From assembly GCA_018066965.1 (NCBI GenBank), contig JAGPVP010000104.1, positions 1 through 64,000 of the forward strand: a stretch of DNA of 64,000 nucleotides. The letters are read 5' to 3'. The notes below the pieces were generated by a model that was not told the DNA's origin, searched no databases, and was given only the letters and a program-made list of their open reading frames with translations. The translations under genes were made by a program, and so were the position numbers. Shown in pieces: positions 27,251 through 37,758 of this stretch (positions within the stretch are counted from its first letter, which is position 1; every line of letters starts with the position of its first letter). Origin of the DNA: Zhongshania sp. (GTDB taxonomy: Bacteria > Pseudomonadota > Gammaproteobacteria > Pseudomonadales > Spongiibacteraceae).

Positions 27251-28222
27251 CTAATAGCTTAATTCGCCATTACTCAGTAAGTCGGCAATGTCGTTAGTCG
27301 CCTTCACTAAAGCATCAGAAATACTGGGTTCAAATGCGGAGTGGCCCGCATCGCGAACTATATGCAGCTCAGCACTTGGCCACAACTGGTGAAGTTCTAC
27401 TGCACTTTCTAGAGGGCAAATCATATCGTAACGGCCGTGCACGATAATGCCGGGAATGTTTTCTATCGCCGCCATATTTCTGAGCAGCTGATTTTCCTCC
27501 ATAAATGCATCATTAACGAAGTAATGGGTTTCTATATGCGACATCGCGACGGCAGTATGCGCATCCATTAAATGATCTTGGACGTCGTGATGTGGGCGCA
27601 GCGTTGAACAGCGGGCCTCCCATAGCGACCATGCTTTTGCGGCCGACATCCTCGCCACTTCATTCTCGCCATGTAGCACGCGGTGATAGGCTTGAATTCG
27701 ATTTTCCCCATCACGCGGCGCAACGCAGTCATTAAAATCCTGCCAGTAATCCGGGAACACTCTGCTCGCGCCACCCTCGGCATAAAACCAAGTCAGCTCT
27801 CTGGGGCGACACAAAAATATGCCGCGCAATATCAATGCTTGCACCCGATCAGCGTAGACCTGCGCATAAGCGAGACTCAAAGTAGAACCCCAAGAACCAC
27901 CAAACAGCACCCATTTATCAATATTCAGATACTGCCGAATGTGCTCCATGTCTGAAATGAGCGCAGGCGTGGAGTTATCTTCTAGGCAGGCATGAGGTTC
28001 AGAACGACCGCAGCCGCGCTGATCAAATAATATTATTCGATACCGTTCCGGGTCGAAAAAGCAGCGTGCTCGCGGGCTACACCCAGCGCCGGGGCCGCCA
28101 TGAACAAATAACACGGGAATACCATCGGGATTACCAGACTCTTCCACATACAATACATGCGGAGCTTGGACTGGCAATTGATGTGTTTTAAAGGGCTTTA
28201 TATCGGGAAACAAGGTGAGCAT
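27251..28222 (-). CDS. pip: Proline iminopeptidase
   Basis: A 323-residue alpha/beta-hydrolase that removes N-terminal proline from peptides in the cytoplasm. The oxyanion motif VHGGPGAGCS, the nucleophile elbow GGSWGSTLSLAYAQ, the acid in VHGRYDMICPL and the histidine in DAGHSAFEP make a complete catalytic set. The chosen start, ATG 28222 (MLTLFPDIKPF), agrees with pseudomonad homologues; an upstream GTG at 28234 would add four residues. Confidence 0.92.
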   Translation of the reverse strand: MLTLFPDIKPFKTHQLPVQAPHVLYVEESGNPDGIPVLFVHGGPGAGCSPRARCFFDPERYRIILFDQRGCGRSEPHACLEDNSTPALISDMEHIRQYLNIDKWVLFGGSWGSTLSLAYAQVYADRVQALILRGIFLCRPRELTWFYAEGGASRVFPDYWQDFNDCVAPRDGENRIQAYHRVLHGENEVARMSAAKAWSLWEARCSTLRPHHDVQDHLMDAHTAVAMSHIETHYFVNDAFMEENQLLRNMAAIENIPGIIVHGRYDMICPLESAVELHQLWPSAELHIVRDAGHSAFEPSISDALVKATNDIADLLSNGELSY

Positions 28223-28289
28223 AGCGTTGACCACATCCAGTTAATGCACTGGATCAGTGTAGCGCAGACAGCGGCTTAACGCTTAGAGG

Positions 28290-28319
28290 AAAAAATCGGC
28301 GGCCTTGAACGGCCGCCGA
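28290..28319 (-). terminator. Rho-independent terminator of typA
   Basis: A nine-base-pair, very GC-rich stem (TCGGCGGCC / GGCCGCCGA, six-base loop), followed on the minus strand by a run of T residues. Located just after the typA stop. Confidence 0.85.
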
Positions 28320-28356
28320 GGAACCACTTACTTAATATAAGCAGCTATTTACTGAA

Positions 28357-30171
28357 TTACTTAGGCGCGCGTTTGCGCTCATTCTCTTTCAGTAGTTTCT
28401 TACGCAGACGAATGCTCTTCGGTGTTACTTCCACCAGCTCATCGTCTTCAATAAACTCAAGAGCTTGCTCAAGAGTGTGCTTGATATGCGGCGACAAGGT
28501 TAAGGCTTCATCGGTGCCTGAAGCGCGAACGTTGGTAAGCTGCTTAGCACGCGTGGGGTTAACCACCAAGTCGTTATTACGGTTGTGAAGACCGATAATC
28601 TGACCTTCATACACTTCCGCAGCATGACCCATAAATAAGCGACCGCGATCTTGCAGGTTGAACAAACCGTAGCTCAGCGTCTTACCACCAACCATGGAAA
28701 CCATTACGCCATTCTGACGACCGGCTAGGTCACCACCTTTCACTTCACCGTAGTGATCGAAAACGGTAGTCATGATGCCGCTACCAGAGGTCATAGTTAG
28801 GAACTGACCACGGAAACCGATCAAGCCACGCGCAGGAGCAATAAACTCAAGCTTTACGCGACCTTTGCCGTCCGGCTCCATATTGCTCATCTCGGCTTTA
28901 CGCAAGCCAAGCTCTTCCATGACCGAACCTTGATGCTGCTCTTCAACGTCAATAACAACGTGTTCAAAAGGTTCTTGAACCACGCCATCGACCATCTTCT
29001 GTACTACTTCCGGACGAGAAACGCCCATTTCGAAACCTTCGCGACGCATGGTTTCAATCAGTACTGAAAGATGTAATTCACCACGACCAGACACTTTAAA
29101 TTTATCTGGCGTCTCACCTTGCTCAACACGCAGGGCCACGTTGTGAATTAACTCTTGATCTAGGCGATCGCGAATATTACGCGAGGTAACAAACTTGCCT
29201 TCTTTTCCAGCAAACGGTGAATCGTTTACTTGGAAGGTCATGCTTACCGTTGGCTCATCTACGCTCAGTGGCGGCAACGCCTCAGGATGGCTAGGCGCGC
29301 AAAGCGTGTCAGATATATTCAGACCTTCAATACCCGTCACACAAACGATCTCGCCCGCCTTACCTTCAGGCACTTCAACCCGCTCAAGACCGTAGTAGCC
29401 CATCACGGTTAGCACTTTACACTTGCGAGTCTTGCCATCGGCACCAACCACAATCAACTGATCATTGGCTTTCATGGTGCCGCGAGTAACACGACCAACA
29501 CCGATTACGCCAACATAGCTATTGTAATCAAGGGCCGAAATTTGCATTTGCAGTGGACCAACAGCATCAACTTCTGGCGTCGGTACTTTGTCTACAATCA
29601 TCTGGAACAGCGGTGTCATGTCTTCAGCCAGATTTTCAAAATCTAGGCCGGCAATACCATTAATTGCCGAAGCAAAGATAATGGGGAAGTCCAGCTGTTC
29701 GTCTGTCGCACCAAGGCGGTCAAACAAATCAAATACTTGGTCAACCACCCAGTCAGGACGCGCACCGGGACGGTCAACTTTGTTAACAACCACAATGGGG
29801 TTAAGACCTTGCTCGAAGGCCTTTTGAGTTACAAAGCGCGTTTGCGGCATAGGGCCGTCAACCGCGTCAACCAACAGCAATACGCTGTCGACCATCGACA
29901 AAACGCGCTCTACCTCACCACCGAAGTCGGCGTGACCAGGGGTATCAACGATGTTGATACGGTAGCCGTTCCACTCGATTGCGGTGTTTTTCGCAAGAAT
30001 GGTAATACCGCGCTCTTTCTCCTGGTCGTTGGAGTCCATGATCCGCTCGGAATCTTGGTTGCGGCGGTCAAGGGTTCCCGACTGGCTCAACAGTTTATCC
30101 ACCAATGTGGTTTTACCGTGGTCGACGTGGGCGATAATGGCGACGTTTCTTAACTTACTGACTTCACTCAT
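28357..30171 (-). CDS. typA: Translational GTPase TypA/BipA
   Basis: A 604-residue ribosome-binding GTPase that helps 50S assembly and translation under stress. The G domain shows [16 protein letters not shown] (G1), RGITI (G2), [15 protein letters not shown] (G3) and [12 protein letters not shown] (G4), followed by the usual EF-G-like domains and a C-terminal TypA region ([20 protein letters not shown] then [14 protein letters not shown]). Length and motifs are typical. It is divergent from the symporter gene. Confidence 0.97.
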   Translation of the reverse strand: MSEVSKLRNVAIIAHVDHGKTTLVDKLLSQSGTLDRRNQDSERIMDSNDQEKERGITILAKNTAIEWNGYRINIVDTPGHADFGGEVERVLSMVDSVLLLVDAVDGPMPQTRFVTQKAFEQGLNPIVVVNKVDRPGARPDWVVDQVFDLFDRLGATDEQLDFPIIFASAINGIAGLDFENLAEDMTPLFQMIVDKVPTPEVDAVGPLQMQISALDYNSYVGVIGVGRVTRGTMKANDQLIVVGADGKTRKCKVLTVMGYYGLERVEVPEGKAGEIVCVTGIEGLNISDTLCAPSHPEALPPLSVDEPTVSMTFQVNDSPFAGKEGKFVTSRNIRDRLDQELIHNVALRVEQGETPDKFKVSGRGELHLSVLIETMRREGFEMGVSRPEVVQKMVDGVVQEPFEHVVIDVEEQHQGSVMEELGLRKAEMSNMEPDGKGRVKLEFIAPARGLIGFRGQFLTMTSGSGIMTTVFDHYGEVKGGDLAGRQNGVMVSMVGGKTLSYGLFNLQDRGRLFMGHAAEVYEGQIIGLHNRNNDLVVNPTRAKQLTNVRASGTDEALTLSPHIKHTLEQALEFIEDDELVEVTPKSIRLRKKLLKENERKRAPK

Positions 30172-30459
30172 AATTTAGAAATTCCGGATGGACATTTTTG
30201 CTATCTGTGTACGCAGGCATTCACACAAATAGCGGGGCTGGCAATTTCGCCATTTAAAATAAGGTCGCGATTATAGCGGGTTTATTAACCAAACACATGA
30301 TTTATGCCGTGCATTTTACAGCTAACAAGCAAAAATTAACGACATAGCAGCACCTTATGGTCCTTAATTGCTCAATGACAAGCACCTCTTGGGCATAATG
30401 CCGATAGCCGTTACAATCAAATGAAAGCTGACTACATTCCGCAACGGATGCCGATCACA

Positions 30460-31770
30460 ATGAGCACCAATGTCACATGGAAGGGCCGCTGGACCTTTAT
30501 TCTTGCCGCTACAGGCTCTGCCGTTGGGCTCGGTAATATTTGGAAATTCCCTTACATCACCGGCGAATATGGCGGCGGCGCGTTTGTTCTTGTCTATTTG
30601 GCGTGCATTTTACTCATTGGCATACCGGTGATGATTGCAGAAATCATGGTCGGCAGAGCAGGTCGTAGCGACCCCGTTCACAGTATGAGTAAAATGGGGA
30701 AAGCTGCGGGCAGAAGCGCCAACTGGGGCGCAGTCGGGGCCATTGGTATTTTGGCCGGCCTGATGATTATGATGTTTTACAGCGTGGTTGCCGGTTGGGC
30801 GCTAGACTACGTTGCACAAAGTATTAGCGGTAACTACCATCAAGCCACAACCGCGACAATCGAGCAAAACTTTAGCCTACTACTCAGCGACCCCTCCGAG
30901 CAATTAATCTGGCATAGCATGTTCTGTCTTATTACCGCCTCGATTGTGGCAGGCGGCGTAACCAATGGCATTGGCAAATCCGTCGATATTCTAATGCCCA
31001 TTCTGTTCGGCTGCCTATTGTTGCTATTGGGCTATAGCTGGCTCAATGGCGACTTTAGCGCTGGCTTGCACTTCATGTTCGACACCGACTTTAGCAAATT
31101 GAATAGTGAAGCGATTATTGTAGCCATGGGCCACGCCTTCTTTACCTTAAGTTTAGGTATGGGTGCCATCATGGCATATGGCGCCTATTTTCCCGGCAAA
31201 ACCTCGATTGGAAAAACCGTTTTAACCATCGCAATTTTAGACACCGTCATCGCACTCGTTGCGGGCATGGCCATGTTTCCACTGGTATTTGCCAACGGCC
31301 TCACCCCCAGCCAAGGCCCCGGCTTAATGTTTGTCACCCTGCCCATCGCGTTTTCCACCATGAACGGCGGCCAGTTCTTTGGCACCATTTTCTTCGCGCT
31401 GGTCAGCATCGCTGCGCTCAGCTCATCAATCTCATTGATTGAGCCAGGGGTGGCTTGGCTAGAAAAATACGGCGTGAAACGGCCGCTATCGACATTCAGC
31501 TTAACGGGGGTCGCCTGGCTTGGCGGCATAGCATGCATTTACTATGGCGAGGTTTTTGATGCCCTAGACTACATCACTGCCAACATCATGCTACCGCTGG
31601 GCGGCTTGCTAATTGCAGTGTTTGTTGGCCGTATACTGTCGCGCAGCACGGTAGCGCAAGAAGTCGGCATGGGAACTGGGGCGCTCTTTAAAAGCTGGTG
31701 GTTTGTGCTCCGCTATCTCGCTCCCATCGGTATTATTCTGATCTTTTTAAACAGCCTTAAACTTATCTAA
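30460..31770 (+). CDS. Sodium-dependent transporter of the SNF (NSS) family
   Basis: A 436-residue inner-membrane sodium:neurotransmitter-type symporter. The TM1 signature GSAVGLGNIWKFPY and the following GGGAFVLVYLACILLIG are clear, and about eleven hydrophobic segments follow, as in bacterial members. The substrate may be an amino acid, but it cannot be read from sequence. The start is uncertain: ATG 30460 (MSTNVTWKG) matches family N-termini, while in-frame ATG codons at 30421 and 30448 would add 13 or 4 residues. A small gene follows 14 nt later. Confidence 0.88.
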   Translation: MSTNVTWKGRWTFILAATGSAVGLGNIWKFPYITGEYGGGAFVLVYLACILLIGIPVMIAEIMVGRAGRSDPVHSMSKMGKAAGRSANWGAVGAIGILAGLMIMMFYSVVAGWALDYVAQSISGNYHQATTATIEQNFSLLLSDPSEQLIWHSMFCLITASIVAGGVTNGIGKSVDILMPILFGCLLLLLGYSWLNGDFSAGLHFMFDTDFSKLNSEAIIVAMGHAFFTLSLGMGAIMAYGAYFPGKTSIGKTVLTIAILDTVIALVAGMAMFPLVFANGLTPSQGPGLMFVTLPIAFSTMNGGQFFGTIFFALVSIAALSSSISLIEPGVAWLEKYGVKRPLSTFSLTGVAWLGGIACIYYGEVFDALDYITANIMLPLGGLLIAVFVGRILSRSTVAQEVGMGTGALFKSWWFVLRYLAPIGIILIFLNSLKLI

Positions 31771-31784
31771 ACAGGATTCTCTTT

Positions 31785-32228
31785 GTGCGTAATATCACTT
31801 TAAATGTGTTTGTAATTTCTGGTCTGCTCGGCTTTGGGGGGCTTTATTATTACAGTGGTGAAGTCGAAGACCATTACAAAGCGAACGCTGACCGCTATTT
31901 AAAAGCCTCGCTAGAAAAAATTTCGAGCTGGGACGTAAACGACTTGAAAGCAGAGCTTGGCAAAGAAACACTGGAAGAGGTTAGCGACCAACAACTGCAG
32001 GACTTAACCGCAAGCTATCGGCACTTGGGTGCATTTACCAGTATGGACGAGCCAATTTTCTCGCGCTTAAGCGGGGCGCTGTCCATTCTTAACCACCCAC
32101 CAAAGCTGAGCTATAGCAGCAATGTACGTTTTGAGCACGGTAGCGCGATCATGACCGCCACGCTCACATTAGAAAATCAGCATTTTAAATACTACAATTT
32201 AAACCTAGGTAAACCCGCTAGCGAATAA
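31785..32228 (+). CDS. Small membrane-anchored protein downstream of the transporter
   Basis: A 147-residue protein with a GTG start (31785) behind ACAGGA. An N-terminal hydrophobic segment (ITLNVFVISGLLGFGGLYYY) is followed by a charged, likely periplasmic part with helices (YLKASLEKISSWDVNDLKAE). The rest looks like a small mixed fold without a signature I know. It lies 14 nt after the symporter, so they are likely one transcript. It could be an accessory subunit, but that is a guess. Confidence 0.65.
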   Translation: MRNITLNVFVISGLLGFGGLYYYSGEVEDHYKANADRYLKASLEKISSWDVNDLKAELGKETLEEVSDQQLQDLTASYRHLGAFTSMDEPIFSRLSGALSILNHPPKLSYSSNVRFEHGSAIMTATLTLENQHFKYYNLNLGKPASE

Positions 32229-32233
32229 ATGCG

Positions 32234-32659
32234 CTAACTCAGAGTGCACTCATGTAACTGAGCGCGCTCTGAGTCACCTATCGGCGCCGGACGGTGTTGC
32301 CTATCAATGCAAACCAAGGTGATTTCGCCCTCGGCAACTAGCTCGCTGCCATCCTCAGAATACAAGCGCTGTAATAACCTAAAACTACTATTGCCAATAT
32401 GAGCCACCCACGCTTTGGCGCGCAAACGCTTGTCGTGATGCCACTCCTTTCTAAAATTTAACCCGATGGCGGCAACAATCATCCCAGATAATTCTTTTCC
32501 TTGACCCATGCCAAAGCCGGTATTTGCCATCCACTGCACTCGCGCCTCTTCTAGATACCGAAAATACTGAACATGGTTAATATGCCCCATGCTGTCTTGA
32601 TCGGCCCAGCGCGGTGAAATTAATACGTCGAATAAAGCGGGTGTCAAAATGTCGGTCAT
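32234..32659 (-). CDS. Acyl-CoA thioesterase, hotdog fold
   Basis: A 141-residue 4-hydroxybenzoyl-CoA thioesterase-type protein. The motif PRWADQDSMGHINHVQYFRY holds the catalytic Asp and the FADMGH-like pattern. It overlaps the end of thiI by four bases (ATGA), so the two are translated together even though no shared pathway is known. Substrate unknown; YbgC-type short-chain thioesterases are closest in motif. Confidence 0.88.
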   Translation of the reverse strand: MTDILTPALFDVLISPRWADQDSMGHINHVQYFRYLEEARVQWMANTGFGMGQGKELSGMIVAAIGLNFRKEWHHDKRLRAKAWVAHIGNSSFRLLQRLYSEDGSELVAEGEITLVCIDRQHRPAPIGDSERAQLHECTLS

Positions 32660-34110
32660 GACGGACGATACACCTTCACATTAGTAAAACCCTGCTCAAC
32701 CAAGTGCGAGGCGTGCAAACGGCTCATCACGCCCTTCTCGCAATAAAGCAGGTAAATGCGCGATTGATCTAGCGCTGCAAAGCCGCGATGCAATTCATAA
32801 AATGGCACCGTTTGCACTTCAGCGTTGATCAGCTTTAATGGCTTGCGATCCACTTCATCTGGGTGGCGCACATCTAGTATTACCGACCCCGACACAGGAA
32901 TAGACAACACTTCGACGTCAACGACTGTTTTGTCTTCGTCTGCCAATTGGTCAATATTAATAAAATCCGCGGCGGCAATAGCACGCTCCAGAACGGAGAA
33001 ATCAAAATTCGCTTCCTGCGCGGCAATCTTTTCTGGCTTGGCTCGGGTGGTTGGTTTCACCGATATCACACCGCAGTATTCCGGCATATTCGCGGCAAAT
33101 TCTTCGGTGCCGATCTGCGCAGCGATTTTAATTATATCGAGCTTATCCATGGTGATCAGCGGTCTAAGCACAAGGGTATCGGTGACTTGGTCTATCACTG
33201 AGAGGTTTTGCAGGGTTTGACTGGACACCTGTGCGACCGCCTCGCCGGTCACTAGCGCAGGCACCTCTAACTGCGCCGCGACGTCGGACGCCGCCCGCAA
33301 CATCATGCGTTTGAGGATAACCCCCATTTGCGAATTCTCGACATTTTTGAGGATCTCGCCAACCACTTCCTCAAAGGGCACACTGACAAACTTAACTCGA
33401 TGCGACGCACCGTATTTAAGCCACAAATACAGCGCCACTTCTTTTACGCCTACCTCGTGCTCACGACCGCCGAGATTAAAAAAGCAAAAATGCGTGCGCA
33501 TACCGCGCTTCATCGTCATATAGCTAGACACGGTGGAATCAAAACCACCGGAGATCAGCGACATCACCGCGTCGACCGTACCCAAGGGAAAGCCACCCAG
33601 CCCCTCGATTCGGCGATTAACGATATAGACCAACTGGTTACGCACCTCAATACGCACGGTGACATCGGGTTTATGCAAATCGACACCCGCCGATTCAACA
33701 TGCTGATTCAGACCACCACCGACATAGCGCTCCACTTCGCTGGAGTTAAAATCATGCTGACCAACACGTTTGCAGCGAACCACAAAGGTCTTACCCCGCA
33801 AACTATCGCCCACCGCGTCACGGGTTTTTTCATAAATATTGTGCACATCCACCAAAGGGTATTCGACAACTTCGATAACGTGAGCAATGCCCGGCGTTTG
33901 GCACAAAACCGTCACAAAACCCTGCAACACAACCGGGTCAGTGCTGTCGGTTTCTAAGGTGATACGATCCCAGTCACGAACAATGACGAGGTTCGGGTCA
34001 AGGGGTAAAAGTAATTTACGGAGGTTATCCCTAAGCTGCTGAGTAAATTTCTTACGCACCGGCTTACTTTTAATAATGATTTCGGGAAACAGTTTGACGA
34101 TAAATTTCAT
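32656..34110 (-). CDS. thiI: tRNA 4-thiouridine sulfurtransferase / thiazole sulfur carrier enzyme ThiI
   Basis: A 484-residue enzyme that puts sulfur into tRNA uridine 8 and into the thiamine thiazole. The order is NFLD/THUMP domain (N-terminal third), PP-loop ATPase with ISGGFDSTVSSY, and a C-terminal rhodanese domain with the active cysteine at about 457 (LLYCEKGVMSR). The rhodanese domain marks the gammaproteobacterial form, which supports thiamine synthesis as well as tRNA modification. Lies upstream of the thioesterase on the same strand. Confidence 0.95.
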   Translation of the reverse strand: MKFIVKLFPEIIIKSKPVRKKFTQQLRDNLRKLLLPLDPNLVIVRDWDRITLETDSTDPVVLQGFVTVLCQTPGIAHVIEVVEYPLVDVHNIYEKTRDAVGDSLRGKTFVVRCKRVGQHDFNSSEVERYVGGGLNQHVESAGVDLHKPDVTVRIEVRNQLVYIVNRRIEGLGGFPLGTVDAVMSLISGGFDSTVSSYMTMKRGMRTHFCFFNLGGREHEVGVKEVALYLWLKYGASHRVKFVSVPFEEVVGEILKNVENSQMGVILKRMMLRAASDVAAQLEVPALVTGEAVAQVSSQTLQNLSVIDQVTDTLVLRPLITMDKLDIIKIAAQIGTEEFAANMPEYCGVISVKPTTRAKPEKIAAQEANFDFSVLERAIAAADFINIDQLADEDKTVVDVEVLSIPVSGSVILDVRHPDEVDRKPLKLINAEVQTVPFYELHRGFAALDQSRIYLLYCEKGVMSRLHASHLVEQGFTNVKVYRPS

Positions 34111-34329
34111 TAAAGGGTCGCATCGGTAAATGGGCAGCTATTATAGCCGTCCCCTGCCTGCGGTGCAGCCCAAAGGGGTTGATGCACCATATAAGACCAT
34201 AAATTTTATTTGCGCACCAAAATAGGTCGCTATTTTAGCAGCCACGCACAATCTTTAATCACCGCAGACGACAAAATATTCCCGCGCTCAGACAGCAAGC
34301 ACAATTAAACGGCATATATATTGCTTTTC

Positions 34330-34345
34330 GGGTTCACAGATTGCT
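34330..34345 (+). promoter_or_regulatory. Candidate sigma-54 promoter of glnA
   Basis: GG (34331-34332) and GC (34343-34344) are the correct ten bases apart, and the -12 part reads TTGCT. The -24 part (GGGTTC) is a weak match to TGGCAC. The predicted transcript starts about 80 nt before the glnA ATG, similar to glnAp2 in E. coli. A TATAAT at 34373-34378 could serve a second, sigma-70 promoter. The rest of the 327-nt gap before glnA shows no gene. Confidence 0.35.
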
Positions 34346-34437
34346 CCGCTATGCGGCACAATACGTTGCGAATATAATCATCATCAACTCGGCCTAGCCG
34401 ATTTTTAACAGACGCTCTATTCTGGAGGACGTACATA

Positions 34438-35844
34438 ATGTCAGAGAACACTCTGAAGTTAATCGCCGATAATGACGTGAAATGGGCCGACATGCGGTTC
34501 ACAGACACTAAAGGCAAAGAGCAGCACGTCACTATTCCGGCTACTGAAGTGAATGCCGGTTTTTTTGAAGACGGCAAAATGTTTGACGGCTCGTCAATCG
34601 CAGGCTGGAAAGGCATTAACGAGTCAGACATGATTCTCATGCCAGACGACTCCGCATCTGTTTTAGACCCGTTCACCGAAGAATCAACCATTATCATCCG
34701 CTGCAACATTGTAGAACCTTCTACTATGCAGGGTTACAACCGCGACCCACGCTCTATCGCTCAGCGCGCTGAAGACTTTATGCGCTCAAGCGGCATCGCT
34801 GACAACGCGCTATTTGGACCAGAGCCTGAATTCTTCATTTTCGACGACGTAAAATGGAAAGTGGCAATGGAAGGCGCTAGCTACTCTATCGCGTCTGACG
34901 AAGCGGCATGGAAATCTGGCGACAACTTTGAAGAAGGCAACACCGGTCACCGCCCAGGCGTTAAAGGTGGCTACTTCCCCGTACCACCGGTCGACAGCCT
35001 CCACGACCTCCGTGGCGCTATGTGTAATGCCATGAGCGACATGGGCCTGACCATTGAAGTACATCACCACGAAGTGGGTACTGCGGGTCAGTGCGAAATC
35101 GGCGTTGGTCCTAACACCTGCGTTAAGAAAGCGGATGAAGTACAGGTTCTTAAGTACTGTGTACACAATGTGGCTCACGCCTACGGCAAAACCGCAACCT
35201 TCATGCCTAAACCTATTGTTGGTGACAACGGTAGCGGCATGCACGTTCATATGTCTTTAAGCAAAGATGGCACAAACCTATTTGCTGGCGACGTTTACGG
35301 TGGATTGTCTGAAACTGCCCTGTTCTACATTGGCGGTGTTATCAAGCACGCTCGCGCTATCAACGCCTTCACCAACGCCTCTACTAACTCGTATAAGCGT
35401 CTGGTTCCTGGCTTTGAAGCACCTGTTATGCTGGCTTACTCAGCGCGTAACCGCTCTGCGTCAATCCGCATTCCGTTTGTACCAAACCCAAAAGCACGTC
35501 GCGTCGAAGTACGCTTCCCAGACCCATCTGCTAACCCATACCTCGCGTTTGCGGTATTGCTGATGGCTGGTCTAGACGGTATCAAAAACAAGATTCACCC
35601 TGGCGATGCTGCTGACAAAGATCTTTACGATCTACCCGCAGAAGAAGCCGCGGCAATCCCAACTGTTGCCTCTAGCCTAGAGCAAGCCCTGCAAGCACTA
35701 GACGCAGACCGCTCGTTCTTAACTGCCGGCGGTGTATTCGACGACGATACTATCGACGCTTACATTGCACTGAAGTCACAAGAAGTAGAGCGCCTAGCCA
35801 TGACAACTCACCCAGTTGAGTTCGACATGTACTACAGCGTGTAA
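34438..35844 (+). CDS. glnA: Glutamine synthetase type I
   Basis: A 468-residue GSI that makes glutamine from glutamate, ammonia and ATP. Landmarks are [12 protein letters not shown] near residue 50, [42 protein letters not shown] and the adenylylation site NLYDLP-like [10 protein letters not shown] (Tyr about 398). The adenylylation loop implies control by GlnE/PII. RBS GGAGG lies before ATG 34438. A strong terminator follows, so glnL and glnG are transcribed separately though close by. Confidence 0.98.
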   Translation: MSENTLKLIADNDVKWADMRFTDTKGKEQHVTIPATEVNAGFFEDGKMFDGSSIAGWKGINESDMILMPDDSASVLDPFTEESTIIIRCNIVEPSTMQGYNRDPRSIAQRAEDFMRSSGIADNALFGPEPEFFIFDDVKWKVAMEGASYSIASDEAAWKSGDNFEEGNTGHRPGVKGGYFPVPPVDSLHDLRGAMCNAMSDMGLTIEVHHHEVGTAGQCEIGVGPNTCVKKADEVQVLKYCVHNVAHAYGKTATFMPKPIVGDNGSGMHVHMSLSKDGTNLFAGDVYGGLSETALFYIGGVIKHARAINAFTNASTNSYKRLVPGFEAPVMLAYSARNRSASIRIPFVPNPKARRVEVRFPDPSANPYLAFAVLLMAGLDGIKNKIHPGDAADKDLYDLPAEEAAAIPTVASSLEQALQALDADRSFLTAGGVFDDDTIDAYIALKSQEVERLAMTTHPVEFDMYYSV

Positions 35845-35865
35845 TACTTGTTAGCGCTTTAAAAG

Positions 35866-35889
35866 AACCCGCCGCTGGCGGGTTTTTTT
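35866..35889 (+). terminator. Rho-independent terminator of glnA
   Basis: The stem AACCCGCC / GGCGGGTT with a GCT loop runs into seven T residues, 21 nt past the glnA stop. Confidence 0.9.
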
Positions 35890-35952
35890 ATGCTTGTAGC
35901 AAAACCAATCTAGCGACATCATAAAGCTCATCGCCAAGCCGCCGGAACTCAT

Positions 35953-36450
35953 ATGTATCGCCTATTATTGTTAAGCTGCTTTTTTGCACTGTATATTCCA
36001 GCACTCAACGCCGAGATATATCGCTACACCGACGAACATGGCCACACCGTGTATTCCGACAAAGCCCCCAAAAACGTTGAGCCCTTTTCCCTACCCGACC
36101 TAAACACGACTCCGGCAGTAGAGATTGACGAACCTCAACGCAAAACATCCAAAGCCATCGACCTCGACAACTACACAATCCACATAAGCGCGCCCAGTGA
36201 CGGCGCCATCATTCCCAATGGCCTTATTCCCACTACCGTCACGGTCAGCACCGACCAAGCACTGCGCAAAGGTCAGCAAATACGAATCAGCCTAGACGGT
36301 CGCGAACTCAACACATCGACGTCAACATCGCACACCATTCCTCGACTTGCCCGCGGCCAGCACCAAATCAGCGCCAATATTATTGATCGCAACGGTAAAA
36401 GCCTTGCTGGAAGCCGTATTCAAATCATGGTTTACCGACCTGGCAATTAA
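35953..36450 (+). CDS. DUF4124 domain protein, exported
   Basis: A 165-residue protein with a signal peptide (LLLLSCFFALYIPALNA) followed at once by the DUF4124 motif EIYRYTDEHGHTVYSDKAP. The second half (about residues 75-160) has an Ig-like look (HISAPSDGAIIPNGLIPTTV; ISLDGRELN). DUF4124 proteins often occur beside glnA/glnLG in gammaproteobacteria, but their function is unknown to me. Periplasmic location inferred from the signal. Confidence 0.8.
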   Translation: MYRLLLLSCFFALYIPALNAEIYRYTDEHGHTVYSDKAPKNVEPFSLPDLNTTPAVEIDEPQRKTSKAIDLDNYTIHISAPSDGAIIPNGLIPTTVTVSTDQALRKGQQIRISLDGRELNTSTSTSHTIPRLARGQHQISANIIDRNGKSLAGSRIQIMVYRPGN

Positions 36451-36684
36451 TCCCTTCACCCTTATTTTTAAGTATTTGTTTGCCCTTTGTTGGTGCATAC
36501 TGTCGAATCTCTTCCATTTTCGCCCCAAAAAACAGCTCGACGCTTACCTAGATAAAAGCCCCATAACAGGGCCTTAACGCACGACAGGCGTAGAAATTTG
36601 TTGATTCACCTATAAAATTTCACCACTTTCGCTTGGCCTAGAAATTGCTTCAAGGCAAGACATAACGAATCTACTGGCGATGCT

Positions 36685-37758
36685 ATGCCCCCGAACAACA
36701 TCTACCATCAAATTCTCGATAACTTGAAAACAGCGATCCTGTTAGTCGAGCCGAACCTGACCGTCAGCTATATCAATCCGGCGGCAGAGTCACTGCTGGC
36801 AGTATCTGATCAACGCATTCACGGCGAGGCCATTACCAAACTTTTTCACGAACAAGAAGACACGCTCGTAAAACTCCTCGACGCCATTAACAATTGCGAG
36901 GCCTACACCAAACGAGAAACCGTGCTAACTCTGCGTTCCGGCACCGAAATCACCGTAGATTACGCAGTTACGCCAGTAACTGAAAATCGCCGCACCTCGC
37001 TGATCATTGAATTGCAGCCATTAGACCGACTGATTCGGATTAGCCGCGAAGAAGGCCTGCTGTCATCACAGCAAAACAGCCAAGCGCTGATTCGCGGCAT
37101 CGCCCACGAAGTTAAAAACCCCCTTGGCGGTCTGCGCGGCGCAGCCCAATTATTAGCGCGCGAACTTAGCGATCCAAAGCTGCACGACTACACCAATATT
37201 ATTATTGAAGAGGCTGACCGCCTGCGGAATTTGGTCGACACCATGCTCGGCCCCCACCGCGCACCAGAAAAGAAAAAGACCAATATTCATGAAGTTTTAG
37301 AACGAGTACGGCAACTAGTCGAGGCCGAAAGCGACGGTAGCATTCGCATTATTCGCGACTACGACCCCAGTATTCCGGACATACTCGGCGACCGCGAGCA
37401 ACTTATCCAAGCGTTCCTAAATGTTATTCGCAATGCCCAGCAAGCGCTGCGGCAAGATTCACCAGGCGATAGCGATCCAACCATCATTATCCGAACCCGC
37501 ACACTGCGCCAACTTACCATTGGCACACATCGGCACCGCTTAGTCTGCAGCACCGACATCGTCGACAACGGACCAGGCATTCCCGCCGATCTACGCGCAT
37601 CCATCTTCTTACCGATGGTTAGCGGACGCGCCGAAGGCACCGGCCTTGGGCTGTCTATCGCGCAATCAATACTCAACCAACATAACGGACTTATCGAATG
37701 TCGTAGCGAACCCGGCAACACCGTGTTCTCGCTACACATTCCCCTGGAGCACGCCTAA
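36685..37758 (+). CDS. glnL: Nitrogen-regulation sensor kinase NtrB
   Basis: A 357-residue soluble histidine kinase/phosphatase that acts on NtrC under control of PII. An N-terminal PAS domain (VEPNLTVSYINPAAESLL) is followed by the H box GIAHEVKNPLGGLRGAAQLL with His141, and an ATPase domain with NGPGIPADL and GTGLGLSIAQ. It overlaps glnG by one base (TAATG), so NtrB and NtrC are produced together. Confidence 0.95.
   Translation: MPPNNIYHQILDNLKTAILLVEPNLTVSYINPAAESLLAVSDQRIHGEAITKLFHEQEDTLVKLLDAINNCEAYTKRETVLTLRSGTEITVDYAVTPVTENRRTSLIIELQPLDRLIRISREEGLLSSQQNSQALIRGIAHEVKNPLGGLRGAAQLLARELSDPKLHDYTNIIIEEADRLRNLVDTMLGPHRAPEKKKTNIHEVLERVRQLVEAESDGSIRIIRDYDPSIPDILGDREQLIQAFLNVIRNAQQALRQDSPGDSDPTIIIRTRTLRQLTIGTHRHRLVCSTDIVDNGPGIPADLRASIFLPMVSGRAEGTGLGLSIAQSILNQHNGLIECRSEPGNTVFSLHIPLEHA

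Noticed and set aside
34355-34369. GGCAC...TTGC as the main sigma-54 promoter of glnA
   Set aside because: Spacing between GG and GC is eleven bases instead of ten; kept only as a note in the findings.
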